Assembly (NCBI RefSeq): GCF_017355875.1
Contig: NZ_JAFEWC010000002.1
Coordinates: forward strand, 519,935-583,934
DNA from: Aridibaculum aurantiacum
GTDB lineage: Bacteria > Bacteroidota > Bacteroidia > Chitinophagales > Chitinophagaceae
Direction: 5' to 3'
DNA: 64,000 nt
Within the stretch, counting starts at the first letter, position 1. Every line of letters starts with the position of its first letter. The notes beneath the pieces are model-generated. The model did no database searches. It had not been told where the DNA came from and saw nothing but the letters and a program-made list of their open reading frames with translations. Positions 36,362 through 47,200 of the stretch are shown here, in pieces. The position numbers and the translations under genes are program-made.

Positions 36362-36835
36362 ATGCAATGGAGAAAGTTCAGCGGTGAGCCATTAAATCTT
36401 CCAATAAAAGATGCGGTAGAAACAGCCATTAAGAAAGAAGCCGCAGCGGGTAACAAACTGAAGGTGTGCATAGGCACCGATAGCCAGGTAAAAGGGCAGG
36501 AAACTGAATTTGCCACGGTAATTGTTTTTCTGCGCGAAGGCCACGGAGGGTTTATGTATATCCACAACGAAAAGACCCGCCTGAAGTACAGCATTAAAGA
36601 GAGAATGCTGGTAGAAGTAGCAAAAAGTATTGAGATCGCATACGAACTATGCCACCTGTTTACAGATTACGATGTAGATATGGAGGTACATGCCGATATC
36701 AATACCAATCCACACTTCAAAAGCAACGATGCGCTAAAAGAAGCTATGGGTTACATCTTAGGGATGGGATTTGCTTTCAAAGCCAAGCCCGAAGCTTTTG
36801 CCAGCAGCAGCTGCGCCAATAAGGTTGTAAACTGA
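36362..36835 (+). CDS. Ribonuclease H-like YkuK/DUF458 family protein
   Basis: A 157-residue cytosolic protein of the DUF458 family, predicted to have an RNase H-like fold. The strand VCIGTDSQVKGQETEFATVIV supplies the first acidic residue (D of GTDS), a Glu stands in KERMLVEVAKSIEIA, and VDMEVHADINTNPHFKSN gives the later acidic pair. Activity has not been defined for the family as far as I know. Single plus-strand gene between the CoA-binding gene and the converging engB. Confidence 0.75.
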   Translation: MQWRKFSGEPLNLPIKDAVETAIKKEAAAGNKLKVCIGTDSQVKGQETEFATVIVFLREGHGGFMYIHNEKTRLKYSIKERMLVEVAKSIEIAYELCHLFTDYDVDMEVHADINTNPHFKSNDALKEAMGYILGMGFAFKAKPEAFASSSCANKVVN

Positions 36836-36912
36836 CCACTACTACACCCGATATTTCTTCAGCCGGTTCTACCGGTTGCGATACTTTATCTACTCTACCG
36901 TCCTATTCTTCC

Positions 36913-37539
36913 TTACCATTCTTTGTTTGACTGGTTGATAAAAGCCAGGATCTTATCCCTCCCCTGCTTTTTAATGGCACTTGTAACAAAGTGGAGCGGA
37001 AGAAACTGCCATGTTTTTCGCATGGCCTCAAAAAATGCTTTTACATTGGCTGCCACCACACTTTGCTTCTCTTTGTCGCTTTTGGTAAAAATGATATTGA
37101 AAGGCACCTGCCATACGCCCAGTTGATTAATGAAGTCAAGATCTATTTTTTGTGGCGGAATACGACTGTCTATGAGCACGAATACATGCAGCAGGTTTTC
37201 GCGTTTGCGCAGGTAGTTCTCAATCATCTGTTCCCACTTGCGTCGGCTACTCTGCGAAACTTTGGCAAAACCATATCCCGGCAGATCCACCAAATACCAC
37301 TGATCTGTATTCTTCGACAACTCGCTGGGGCTGCTGGTTATGGTGAAGTGGTTGATCATTTGCGTTTTTCCCGGCGAAGAAGATGTTTTAGCCAGCTTCT
37401 GATTATTTGCCAGCATATTTATCAGCGATGACTTGCCTACATTGCTTCGGCCAATAAATGCATATTCTGGCCGGTCGGGGGCAGGGCATTGTGCAAAATC
37501 AGGGCTGGAAATAAGATATTCCGCTTTTTTGATGATCAT
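36913..37539 (-). CDS. engB: Ribosome biogenesis GTPase EngB (YihA/YsxC)
   Basis: Essential-type GTPase needed for assembly of the large ribosomal subunit. The 208-residue product has G1 GRSNVGKSS (30-38), G3 DLPGYG, G4 TKSDK and G5 TSAIKK in order, plus the typical preceding segment PEYAFIGRSNVGKSSLIN split here. Length matches the family. It is divergent from atpD and converges with the YkuK-like gene. Confidence 0.95.
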   Translation of the reverse strand: MIIKKAEYLISSPDFAQCPAPDRPEYAFIGRSNVGKSSLINMLANNQKLAKTSSSPGKTQMINHFTITSSPSELSKNTDQWYLVDLPGYGFAKVSQSSRRKWEQMIENYLRKRENLLHVFVLIDSRIPPQKIDLDFINQLGVWQVPFNIIFTKSDKEKQSVVAANVKAFFEAMRKTWQFLPLHFVTSAIKKQGRDKILAFINQSNKEW

Positions 37540-37690
37540 GGGTGCAAGATAGCCATTTGGTGAAAAGGGATCAGCCAGCTATCACTTCCTGACTGTCAAA
37601 ACGAGTGGCAGAGCACGATAAATTAAACTTTCTACTATAAATGACTTGAATCATCTGCTAAAACTTTCATTTTTAGAATGGTCTTTCCAT

Positions 37691-37698
37691 TACCTTTG
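37691..37698 (+). promoter_or_regulatory. -7 element of the atpD promoter
   Basis: TACCTTTG matches TAnnTTTG, 31 nt before the atpD start. The -33 region is T-rich (37670-37674) without a clear TTG. Confidence 0.5.
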
Positions 37699-37711
37699 CC
37701 GCAAATTTTAA

Positions 37712-39229
<1,518 letters not shown>

Positions 39230-39301
39230 TTTGAAACCAGAAGGTGTGCTTTTAAAAAGTACATCCGGTCTATCAAAATCCCAATGCACAAATCTCAAAC
39301 T

Positions 39302-39553
39302 ATGACTCTAGAAATATTGACCCCGGAAAGAAAGCTTTACAGTGGCGAAGTGTACGGTGTACAATTGCCAGGTATTGATGGTTTGTTTGAAATCTTAGAC
39401 AAACATGCTCCGTTGGTTAGCGCTTTAAAAAAAGGTAATCTTAAAGTGATTGTTGATAAAACCACATCTTCTAACTATTCTATCCAGGGTGGTTTTGTGG
39501 AGGTTTTGAATAACAAGGCTACTGTATTGGTAGAAGGTGCCGTAGAAGCTTAA
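39302..39553 (+). CDS. atpC: F1 ATP synthase subunit epsilon
   Basis: Small rotor subunit regulating ATP synthase. Started at 39302 (MTLEILTPERKLYSGEV), the family start; an ATG 18 nt earlier adds MHKSQT. The 83-residue product consists only of the N-terminal beta-sandwich domain (LPGIDGLFEILDKHAPLVSAL): the C-terminal helical inhibitory hairpin of many bacterial epsilon subunits is missing, as in other Bacteroidota. It lies 72 nt after atpD. Confidence 0.92.
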   Translation: MTLEILTPERKLYSGEVYGVQLPGIDGLFEILDKHAPLVSALKKGNLKVIVDKTTSSNYSIQGGFVEVLNNKATVLVEGAVEA

Positions 39554-39576
39554 GCTTACTTTATAAATATTGATTG

Positions 39577-39600
39577 AGCCCTCATATTGAGGGCTTTTTC
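39577..39600 (+). terminator. Terminator of the atpDC operon
   Basis: Stem AGCCCTCA (39577-39584) / TGAGGGCT (39588-39595) followed by TTTTC, 23 nt after atpC. Confidence 0.9.
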
Positions 39601-39915
39601 TTTTTCACCCTTTTTCTAAAGTTCATCATCTAGCATCGCCATTTTTTATGTGGAAAACTGACAAATCATCTGCAGACATTGGCAGTGTTGTAATTGTTCA
39701 ACATCAACTTGGCATTTTACCTAACTATTTCCCCAGCTTCACCTACTTATCCTTTCAGAAAAAAAACTCAAAGACTTGTTGAGACTGATATTATATAAAG
39801 GATAGCTAAAAAATGCTGATTTGCCTCCACCACTGAGGTGTTAACGAAGCTGTAAGCCTTAAGGGCATTGCTTTTGATTAAGTTTAAACATCTTTTACTA
39901 AACATATGATAACTT
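39601..39915. other. Intergenic region without recognised genes
   Basis: About 315 nt after the atpDC terminator. No open frame with protein character, RNA gene or clear promoter was seen. Only a few short T-tracts and an ATCTAGCATC motif like those in other intergenic gaps are present. Confidence 0.5.
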
Positions 39916-40545
39916 ATGAAAAAGCACTATTTAATAGCTGGTTTGGTTGCAGTGGGAGCATTAACTGGCTGCTCTAAGGATCCACTTCAGGGAATGACGC
40001 AGGAGGAATCGCGGATCTATATTACGAACCACGATTCTACAGCAAGGTTTGGTTCGTATGCTACTTTTACTATTTCAGACTCGGTTACGGTTATTAATAA
40101 TAACCAGGTTACTCGGCAGCAAACAACTTCAGACATTGCATTTATAAGTGCGTTGCGCGCTGAAATGCAGGGTCGTGGTTATACCATGGTGAACAGAACA
40201 GATAAACCGGATTTGGCTGTTAACGTAAACCGGATCTACAACACCTCAACTGGCGTTATCAATTATGGTAACTACTGGGGTAACTACGGTGGCTTCTACG
40301 ATCCATGGATGTGGGGCTATGGCGGTATGGGCTTCGGATCACCTTTTGGATTCGCCACATATTCAATTACTGAAGGAGCATTATCTATAGATATTCTTGA
40401 CCTAAAAAATGCTTCTGCTAACAACCGCATCAATGGTATCTGGAGCGGCCTCATCAGGGGATCTGGAATTTTCAATGCTAATACAGCGGCAAGCCAGGTT
40501 AAGCAGCTTTTTGAACAATCACCTTACTTAAGAAAAAATCAATAA
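39916..40545 (+). CDS. DUF4136 family lipoprotein
   Basis: A 209-residue exported lipoprotein (signal peptide with lipobox LTGC, C19). The first 45 mature residues with GSYATFTISDSV, then FISALRAEMQGRGYTMVNRTDKPDLAVNVN, are typical of DUF4136, a periplasmic/outer-membrane family of unknown function. An inserted Gly/Tyr/Trp-rich loop (NYWGNYGGFYDPWMWGYG) is notable. It is followed after 2 nt by a beta-barrel protein gene, forming an operon. Confidence 0.82.
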   Translation: MKKHYLIAGLVAVGALTGCSKDPLQGMTQEESRIYITNHDSTARFGSYATFTISDSVTVINNNQVTRQQTTSDIAFISALRAEMQGRGYTMVNRTDKPDLAVNVNRIYNTSTGVINYGNYWGNYGGFYDPWMWGYGGMGFGSPFGFATYSITEGALSIDILDLKNASANNRINGIWSGLIRGSGIFNANTAASQVKQLFEQSPYLRKNQ

Positions 40546-40547
40546 CA

Positions 40548-41180
40548 ATGAAGACTAGAATAATATTAGCTATAGCAGTGCTTTTTGCAGCGATGAGTAA
40601 TACTGCAAATGCGCAAAACAGGCTGCGAATGGAGTTGGGTTACAATGTTGGTATACCGACAGGATCTTTCAAAACGAACCAGATAAACAATACTTCTTTT
40701 AGAGGTGCAATTGGTGAAATCAGCTATCCTGTTAGCAACAAGTTCCAGTTGGGTTTAATGTCTGGTTTTCAGAATTACCACCAGAAGTTTGGACGCCAGC
40801 TTTACCAAACACAGGATCATCAAACCATTTCGGCGGTAAAAACAAATTCTATTGACATCATTCCGCTGGTACTACGTGGTACTTATTTCCCTATGGGAAG
40901 CAATACGCAACAGCTTATTCAGCCGTATGTTTCTGCAGGCGCAGGTTTAAGCTTTGTTAGTTACGACCAGTATCTTGGAGAATTTGGTGGCAGTGAAACA
41001 GCATTTCCTTTAATGGTACAGGCTGGTGCAGGTGTTATTATTCCTGTAGGTGGAATGTTGCCGCAAACAGGAATCAAGCTTGGCGCTACTTACAACTATT
41101 CCGGTTATACAAAAAATGACATGAATACCAAATTGGGTAACATAGGCGTGCATGCAGGCTTTGTTTTCCCGATGAGATAG
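40548..41180 (+). CDS. Outer-membrane beta-barrel protein
   Basis: A 210-residue protein with signal peptide ending ANAQ and alternating polar/apolar strands: LRMELGYNVGIPTGSF opens the barrel and GNIGVHAGFVFPMR closes it with the usual aromatic-position end. Length fits an eight-stranded OmpA/PorT-like barrel. It starts 2 nt after the DUF4136 gene and ends 24 nt before a terminator. Role unknown. Confidence 0.78.
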   Translation: MKTRIILAIAVLFAAMSNTANAQNRLRMELGYNVGIPTGSFKTNQINNTSFRGAIGEISYPVSNKFQLGLMSGFQNYHQKFGRQLYQTQDHQTISAVKTNSIDIIPLVLRGTYFPMGSNTQQLIQPYVSAGAGLSFVSYDQYLGEFGGSETAFPLMVQAGAGVIIPVGGMLPQTGIKLGATYNYSGYTKNDMNTKLGNIGVHAGFVFPMR

Positions 41181-41203
41181 TCTTTGGTGAATTTTAAATA
41201 ATG

Positions 41204-41237
41204 AGCGGTTGCAGTTTCTGCAGCCGCTTTTTATTTT
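41204..41237 (+). terminator. Terminator of the DUF4136/beta-barrel operon
   Basis: Stem AGCGGTTGCAG (41204-41214) / CTGCAGCCGCT (41218-41228), one G-T pair, followed by TTTTATTTT; it touches the end of the converging pbpC. Confidence 0.9.
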
Positions 41238-43671
41238 AATCCTTTTGCAGAACCTGGAACCTGCGGGTGCTAGACTCCCCCGCTTCATCTATTACGGTAA
41301 GTGTGTGCCAGCCAGGCGAAGGATCAAGTGCTAATTGGTGAAAGCGGGTGGTGGTGGCGTAATACTGGTCATCAATATGCCAAAAAAGCTTGGCTGCGTT
41401 GGTTCGATGTGTTGCCGTAAAAACCGTTCTGCCTTTTTCGCCAGAGAATTCTTTAGGTATATAAAGTTGTGCATTCTGTTCAGGATAGATGATCTCCAGC
41501 GACCTTGACTGATCCGTTTCGCAGCCACTCATAAATGGAGGCAGCGGCAGGTAGTTAGCGTGCTTGTTCTTGTAGTAGTATTCCATTGTTGGTGGCAAAA
41601 CAAACCAGCTTTTGTGCACCATATCAGATGGCTGAATGCAAGCTTCAGTCGCACGAAAAGTAGCAGTAGGATCTAAATGTATTTTGCGGTGGTAAGGACA
41701 AGAGGATGCATTGGCTGCAGATATGGAAACCATCATTGTGTCAACCGCATCGCAATCCATTCCTGCCTTGTAACCGCTTTGGTGACAAATAGGTAAATAA
41801 GCAAAGTCGTATGAAGGAGGTTGAAACCATTTGCTTGTTGGCAGCAGGCGGAAAATGTCGAACATGACAGGAGCAGCAGTGTTGATGCCTGTAAGTTCTG
41901 GCCGGCCTTCACCATCAGTATTGCCCACCCAAACCACCACACAATATTTTGGTGTAAAACCAATAGCCCATCCGTCTCTAAAGCCAAAGCTTGTTCCGGT
42001 CTTCCACGCTATACGCTGCGCTGAAGAAAACATATTCCAAAGACCTTCTTCACCGGGCCGCATCACCTCCTGCATCGCATTGAAGGTGTGCCAGAGGGCA
42101 GTATAGTTGATCAGTTGATTAGTTGATTGGTTGACTAGTTGAGCTGTTGATTGACCTACAGGTTCCTGGTTTTTGATTTTTGACTGTTGATTTTTGATTT
42201 GGTACCTCGGCATGTGCCAATCATCACCCACTACCTTGCCTTTATTCTTCTCCTGGTGCAAATAACTTCTTGCAAGGCTGCTATACACACCTGCCAGCTC
42301 CCATGGTGTTACCTCGCAGCCGCCGAGAATGAGGCTGAGGCCGTAATGATCTGCAGGTTTTTTTAGTGTAGTAAAACCGTACTGTTGCAGCAGGTTGTAC
42401 ATCCGCTGGTACTTGTACTTCTGCAACATTTTAACCGCAGGTATGTTCAGGCTGCGGCTGATGGCCTGGTTGGCAGGTACAGCGCCATCATATTGCAGGT
42501 TGAAGTTTTGTGGTGTATAGCCGCCAATCTGTGTTGGAATATCTGGTATAAGCTGCCGTGGCAGAATTTGACCATCGGCCTGTAGTGCAGCATAGAGCAG
42601 CGGCTTTAGTGTACTGCCGGGGCTGCGTGGAGCAGCAAGCACATCTACATGGCTCTCCAGTTCAGGATCTGTGGGATTGTACACGTTTCCTACATATGCC
42701 AGCACATTCCCGGTTTCTACTTCCATTACCATTGCTGCGGCATTGTTGATGCCATTGCCACGGAAGCTGCTATGATGGCGAGTTACAACTTGCGTTACCT
42801 GCTTTTGTAAAGTGGCTTGAAGTGTTGTTGTTACTCTTGTTGAAACTTCATGATCCTGTTGCTGTAGTAGAGGGTATTCTTTCCTGAAGCGATCGAGCAG
42901 GTGAGGAGCGAGCTGCGGTAGTGGTAATGGTGCACCTGGCAATGGTTCCAATAAAGCAAGCTCTGCGGTGGTCGTATCTATTTTTTTATTCAGCAGGAGT
43001 TTTTGAATCAGCGCATTCCTCTTGCGGAGCAGGGCCTCCCTGTTTTTGCCGGGATGAATAAGAGAAGGCGCATTGGGCAGTACGGCTAAAGTTGCCATTT
43101 CGCCCCAGCTAAGTTGGCTGGCGCTTCTGCCGAAGTAACGCCATGCGGCTGCGTCCAGGCCTACCACGTTACTTCCAAAAGGTGCATTGGCTGCATACAA
43201 AGCGATAATCTCTTTTTTGCTGTAGCCGCATTCTAGCCGAACAGCCAGTATGCTCTCCACCAGCTTCTGAAAAATGTTCCTGTTCTTTTTCCTGCTTAGC
43301 CTGATGACCTGCATGCTGAGCGTGCTGCCACCACTCACTACTTTATTGCCTTTTGCATTTTGCCATACAGCTCTTCCAATTGCAATGGGATCAACACCGG
43401 GGTGGTAGAAAAACCTTTTGTCTTCGAAAGTGGTGATGCACTCAATGAATTTTTCCGGTACGGCTTCATTGTAAGGAAATCGCCACTGACCATCGGCTGC
43501 AATGCTTGCATTCAGCAGTTCACCTTCCGCATCTTCTAATACAAAACTGGTTTGGGAATGGAAGAGCGGGGTAGGTAGGGAAAAGTAAAACAAAACGGAT
43601 GATAAAATAAGTGATACCATTATTGCTTTCCTTTTAAAGGAAAGGCTAGAGGTTCTTTTTGTTATAATCAT
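41236..43671 (-). CDS. pbpC: Penicillin-binding protein 1C
   Basis: Bifunctional peptidoglycan synthase anchored in the inner membrane, 811 residues from the ATG at 43671 (an upstream TTG is possible). Order: membrane anchor (about 17-31), transglycosylase domain with catalytic Glu in FEDKRFF (E83) and GGSTLSMQ, transpeptidase with STLK (353-356), SLN (407-409) and KTG (557-559), and a C-terminal PBP1C-type domain. Between SLN and KTG lies an odd Gln/Asn-rich segment (about 491-522) encoded by short DNA repeats. Its normal partner, the alpha-2-macroglobulin gene, is upstream on the same strand but cut off by a toxin-antitoxin insert. Confidence 0.93.
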   Translation of the reverse strand: MIITKRTSSLSFKRKAIMVSLILSSVLFYFSLPTPLFHSQTSFVLEDAEGELLNASIAADGQWRFPYNEAVPEKFIECITTFEDKRFFYHPGVDPIAIGRAVWQNAKGNKVVSGGSTLSMQVIRLSRKKNRNIFQKLVESILAVRLECGYSKKEIIALYAANAPFGSNVVGLDAAAWRYFGRSASQLSWGEMATLAVLPNAPSLIHPGKNREALLRKRNALIQKLLLNKKIDTTTAELALLEPLPGAPLPLPQLAPHLLDRFRKEYPLLQQQDHEVSTRVTTTLQATLQKQVTQVVTRHHSSFRGNGINNAAAMVMEVETGNVLAYVGNVYNPTDPELESHVDVLAAPRSPGSTLKPLLYAALQADGQILPRQLIPDIPTQIGGYTPQNFNLQYDGAVPANQAISRSLNIPAVKMLQKYKYQRMYNLLQQYGFTTLKKPADHYGLSLILGGCEVTPWELAGVYSSLARSYLHQEKNKGKVVGDDWHMPRYQIKNQQSKIKNQEPVGQSTAQLVNQSTNQLINYTALWHTFNAMQEVMRPGEEGLWNMFSSAQRIAWKTGTSFGFRDGWAIGFTPKYCVVVWVGNTDGEGRPELTGINTAAPVMFDIFRLLPTSKWFQPPSYDFAYLPICHQSGYKAGMDCDAVDTMMVSISAANASSCPYHRKIHLDPTATFRATEACIQPSDMVHKSWFVLPPTMEYYYKNKHANYLPLPPFMSGCETDQSRSLEIIYPEQNAQLYIPKEFSGEKGRTVFTATHRTNAAKLFWHIDDQYYATTTRFHQLALDPSPGWHTLTVIDEAGESSTRRFQVLQKD
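42106..42200. repeat. Low-complexity repeats inside pbpC
   Basis: Two blocks of short direct repeats: GTTGATT-type units (42106-42154) and TTTTTGATTT-type units (42170-42200). They stay in frame and code the Gln/Asn/Lys-rich residues 491-522 of the protein. Such repeats look like intergenic sequence of this genome rather than coding DNA. Confidence 0.7.
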
Positions 43672-43702
43672 CCAGATGTTGGGCAACAGGTAGTTTATTT
43701 TT

Positions 43703-43710
43703 TAAATTTG
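43703..43710 (+). promoter_or_regulatory. -7 element of the toxin-antitoxin promoter
   Basis: TAAATTTG fits TAnnTTTG, with TTG at 43679-43681 (21-nt spacer), 15 nt before the antitoxin ATG and between two divergent genes. Confidence 0.6.
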
Positions 43711-43725
43711 AAAAAACGTGATGGT

Positions 43726-43962
43726 ATGAAAGAGAAAGAAAATGTAGCTGAAAAGAAAGAATTTATAAAAGAGCACATAGACGCTGCAGATGAACAAACA
43801 GTCAATATGATATATGACATGCTAGACGGAAACGATCTACTTGAAAACATTTCACCAGAATTTGAAGAAGCTATCCGGCGTGGTATAGAACAAGCCGATA
43901 ATGGCCAGGTAATACCCCACGAAGAGGTAATGAATAAGTTCAGACAATGGCGGTCAAAGTAG
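43726..43962 (+). CDS. Antitoxin component of a type II toxin-antitoxin pair
   Basis: A 78-residue acidic protein (start ATG 43726; an earlier TTG at 43708 overlaps the promoter). N terminus is highly charged, the C terminus IRRGIEQADNGQVIPHEEVMNKFRQWR resembles antitoxins that pair with RelE/ParE toxins in Bacteroidota, where this segment would wrap the toxin. The gene overlaps the toxin gene by 16 nt, the classic coupled order antitoxin-toxin. It probably represses its own promoter; no operator was identified. Confidence 0.75.
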   Translation: MKEKENVAEKKEFIKEHIDAADEQTVNMIYDMLDGNDLLENISPEFEEAIRRGIEQADNGQVIPHEEVMNKFRQWRSK

Positions 43963-44249
43963 TTTGGACTGTTGATGGTACTAGAAGCTTTCAAGATATA
44001 CTTGAATACCTGCTTCTGAATTTTTCCGAGAAAGAAGCTCATAGATTTTTCCATGCAGTAGAAGCTAAATTGAAACTTGCGCAGTCGAACCCTATGATGT
44101 ACCGACAATCTGCTCGGTTTCCTAATGTTCATGTTACAGTTGTTCTGAAGAAAGTATTACTGGTTTATAGATACAAACAAAGGGAGCAAATTATTGAAGT
44201 CCTTGTTTGTTGGGACGGAAGAAGGGATCCTAAAAAATTCAAATTTTAA
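43947..44249 (+). CDS. RelE/ParE family toxin
   Basis: A 100-residue basic protein with the RelE/ParE layout: VVWTVDGTRSFQDILEYLLLNFSEKEA at the start, SNPMMYRQSARFPNVHVTVVLKKVLLVYRYK in the middle and IEVLVCWDGRRDP at the end. ParE members poison gyrase and RelE members cleave mRNA; which applies is not decidable. It overlaps the antitoxin gene by 16 nt and is inserted, antiparallel, between the alpha-2-macroglobulin and pbpC genes, ending 17 nt from the former's stop. Confidence 0.82.
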   Translation: MAVKVVWTVDGTRSFQDILEYLLLNFSEKEAHRFFHAVEAKLKLAQSNPMMYRQSARFPNVHVTVVLKKVLLVYRYKQREQIIEVLVCWDGRRDPKKFKF

Positions 44250-44266
44250 GACAACTTCCAAGTCAC

Positions 44267-47200
44267 CTATTTCACCTCCACCCACTTGCCATTCACTCCC
44301 GCACTAATGCTGTTGTCGTACATGGCCTCGCAATACACACCCGGCCAGTAGTAGCGCCCGGGATATGCAGCAGTTAGTTGCACATAATATGTCAGCGTTT
44401 CATTCTGCCTGATATCGAAATAGTGATACACCCGATCGTCGCGTATATCCATGTATTCAGCAGGAGAGGATTTAAAGGCGCCCTCCGCACTGTACATGCG
44501 CGTGTTCAATATCTCCCAACCGCTGGGGAATACCTGCGACAGCGCCATCTCGTTATATGTGCCTCTTTGCCCTGTATTTTTTACCGTAACCTTAGCAATG
44601 AAATCAGTGCCTTGCGTGATGGATGAAGGATCTATAGGAGCACCTGACGTAGTAGTAAATGATACATTGGTAGCCAGGTAAGCTGATTGCCTGCTCACCT
44701 GCATGGTATCGCCTGCTACAGGCTGGCCCTGGTTGATGATCCGCACATACAGCACATTGCTTCCCTTGTTGGTAAGATTGATGTTCGCCTTGCCATTGCT
44801 AAAGCTAACAGGTAGCTGCGCAACAGGAGAAGTGCTGTTGAGGTTGACATTGTTGCCTGCTACATTGCCAGTGATGGTTACGCGGTTGCCGTTTGGGTTC
44901 TTGCCGCAGAACTTACCAACCGCTATCAGTGCATAAGCAGTTGTTTGTGTGCTGTACCAGTTTTCTTTAGACAGTTGCTGCGCTACTGCTCTTGCCAGTC
45001 GCTCTGCTTCGGCTCTTCTACCCATAATGGTCAAAGTCTCAAGCACCATTGCCTGGTCGCGCAGGTTGCTTCCATAGGTAATACCGGGAGCAGCGCGTTG
45101 CGAGAAATTAGTAGGCAAGCCACTGATGAGTTGTAGCGCTACCTGTGTTTGTCCTGCCAGGTGATAAGCAGCTGCCAATCGCCATTTAGCTTCCGGAGTA
45201 ATGAACTTGTATTCTTTCAGCCTGTTCATCGCACCTAATTCTGGAGCCTTTGCTAATGCCAGCAGGTAAAGCCTGTAAGCCTGCACCAGGTCGCCACCAT
45301 AGTACACCGGCGATGTCTGGTTCCATGTATTGGCTTTGGTGCGCTGGTAGCCTCTCCACTGCTGAAGCAATGAAGATGGAATATTATAGCCTCGATCAGA
45401 TGCTTCTAACAAGAAGTGACCAGCATAGTTCGTTCCCCATTCATCTGCAGTTCGATTTCCTGGCCAATAACTAAATCCACCATCAGTAGATTGGAAGTTT
45501 TTGATGCGTTCAACAGCGCGCCTGATGTTGCCCTGCACCTGTGCCTGCTGTTGATTGTTTAGCTCCACCATTTGGTTGAGCACCAGCTGTGGAAATGCAG
45601 AAGAGGTTACCTGTTCTATACAACCATGCGGATAGGTGATGAGGTACTGCAGTCGCTTCTCAAGGTTCATAGCAGGAATAGATGATATCTCTACCACAGC
45701 TTTATTTCCACCTGTACCTATGGCAGCAATAGCAGTGTTGAAGCCCTGACCGCCATTCAATGTATGTTCCTGCACAGTGGTAATGGGCGGATTGGGATTT
45801 CGTACATCCAACTCTACTTCATATTCTGCTCTTTCATTACCACTGGTAGCAATAAATTTTATTTTACCTACACCTGTTGCTGACCGCACACGTGCATTGA
45901 AGTATACCTGCTGTTCGCCGGTAGCAGAGAAGCTGATGTTTTGAGTGCTATTTTCTGCCTGAAGCAGTTGATTGGTCTGCAGGCTCAGCGAAACATTACG
46001 GATGTTGTTTTCGGTAGCAAACACAGTGAGCGGGATGCGCACCTGTTCAGTAGGACCAAGCACACGAGGGGTAGTGCCCAGCAGCATGAGTGGTTTCTTT
46101 ACGGCAACCGCTTTTTCTGCAGCGCCATAAGCACCATTGCCTGCAGCTATTACCATAGCCCTTACACTACCCATATAAGGTGGTAAAACAAATGAATGTG
46201 TCTTGCTGCCACCGTTAGATTTGAAAGGCCCCATGAACTTGACTACAGGAGGAAAGCGATTGGCTTTTTTATTACCCGGTCCATCTCCTTCGTTATCACC
46301 ACCAATGGTCAGAATTCTTTCGAGTCCACCGGCCCATGCGCCTATTACATAGTCGTACAGGTCCCATGTTTTTACACCCAGTGCTTCTTTGGTATAAAAA
46401 GCTTTGTGCGGGTCCGGAGTTTTATAGCGCGTAAGGTCTAGTAGCCCTTCGTCCACAATGGCTATCACATAGGTCATCGGTTTACCGCTGGCTTCACTTA
46501 TGGTGATGTTGTTCGGCTGCTCCGGTCTTACCGCATCAGCCATTTTTATTACAGGTTTCAAAATGGTGTTCTTGTCTTCTACCATTACTGGTATTACACC
46601 ATACATGCGGATAGGCAGGTCGTTGATGGTTTGTGCATGTGGCTGTATCAGCGAAACGTTTACATACACGTTTGGCGTCATCTCCTTTTCTGCTTTAAAG
46701 CTGAAAGTAGTTTGCCCTTGCTGTGTTTCGGTCCAGTAGGTTTTGATGACCTTGCTGCCATTCTCAATGCTAATGAATGCTCTGCCACCTTTCGATGAAG
46801 GGATGCTCAGCTTTACTTCTTCGCCGGCATTGTATTTCAATTTATCTGAAGTGAAGGATAACATAGAAGCCGCAGTAGGATCATCTTTGTTATCACGAGC
46901 CTGCCAATAAGGGTCATCTACATAGAAAGTTTTTCCAGTTACATGGCCGGTTTCACCATCGCGAATAAGCACCAGGTACCTGCCCCAATTTTCGCTGTTG
47001 ATCTTAAGCGGGTAACTGCCTTTGCCATTAGCTATGGTAATGGTTTCTTTCTTTATGAGCTTGTTGTACTCATCCTGGCTAAAGTTGCTAAGGTTGTCGC
47101 TGCTGTTATCCCACCACCAGCGCCATTGGACCTTGTAAAGTTCTACCTGCAATGTGCTGTTGCCGGTTTTGGCCTTGCCATTTACATCTACATGCGCAAC

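Noticed and set aside
42106..42200. CRISPR array
   Set aside because: Repeat units are 7-10 nt, irregular and coding in pbpC; there are no spacers and no cas genes.
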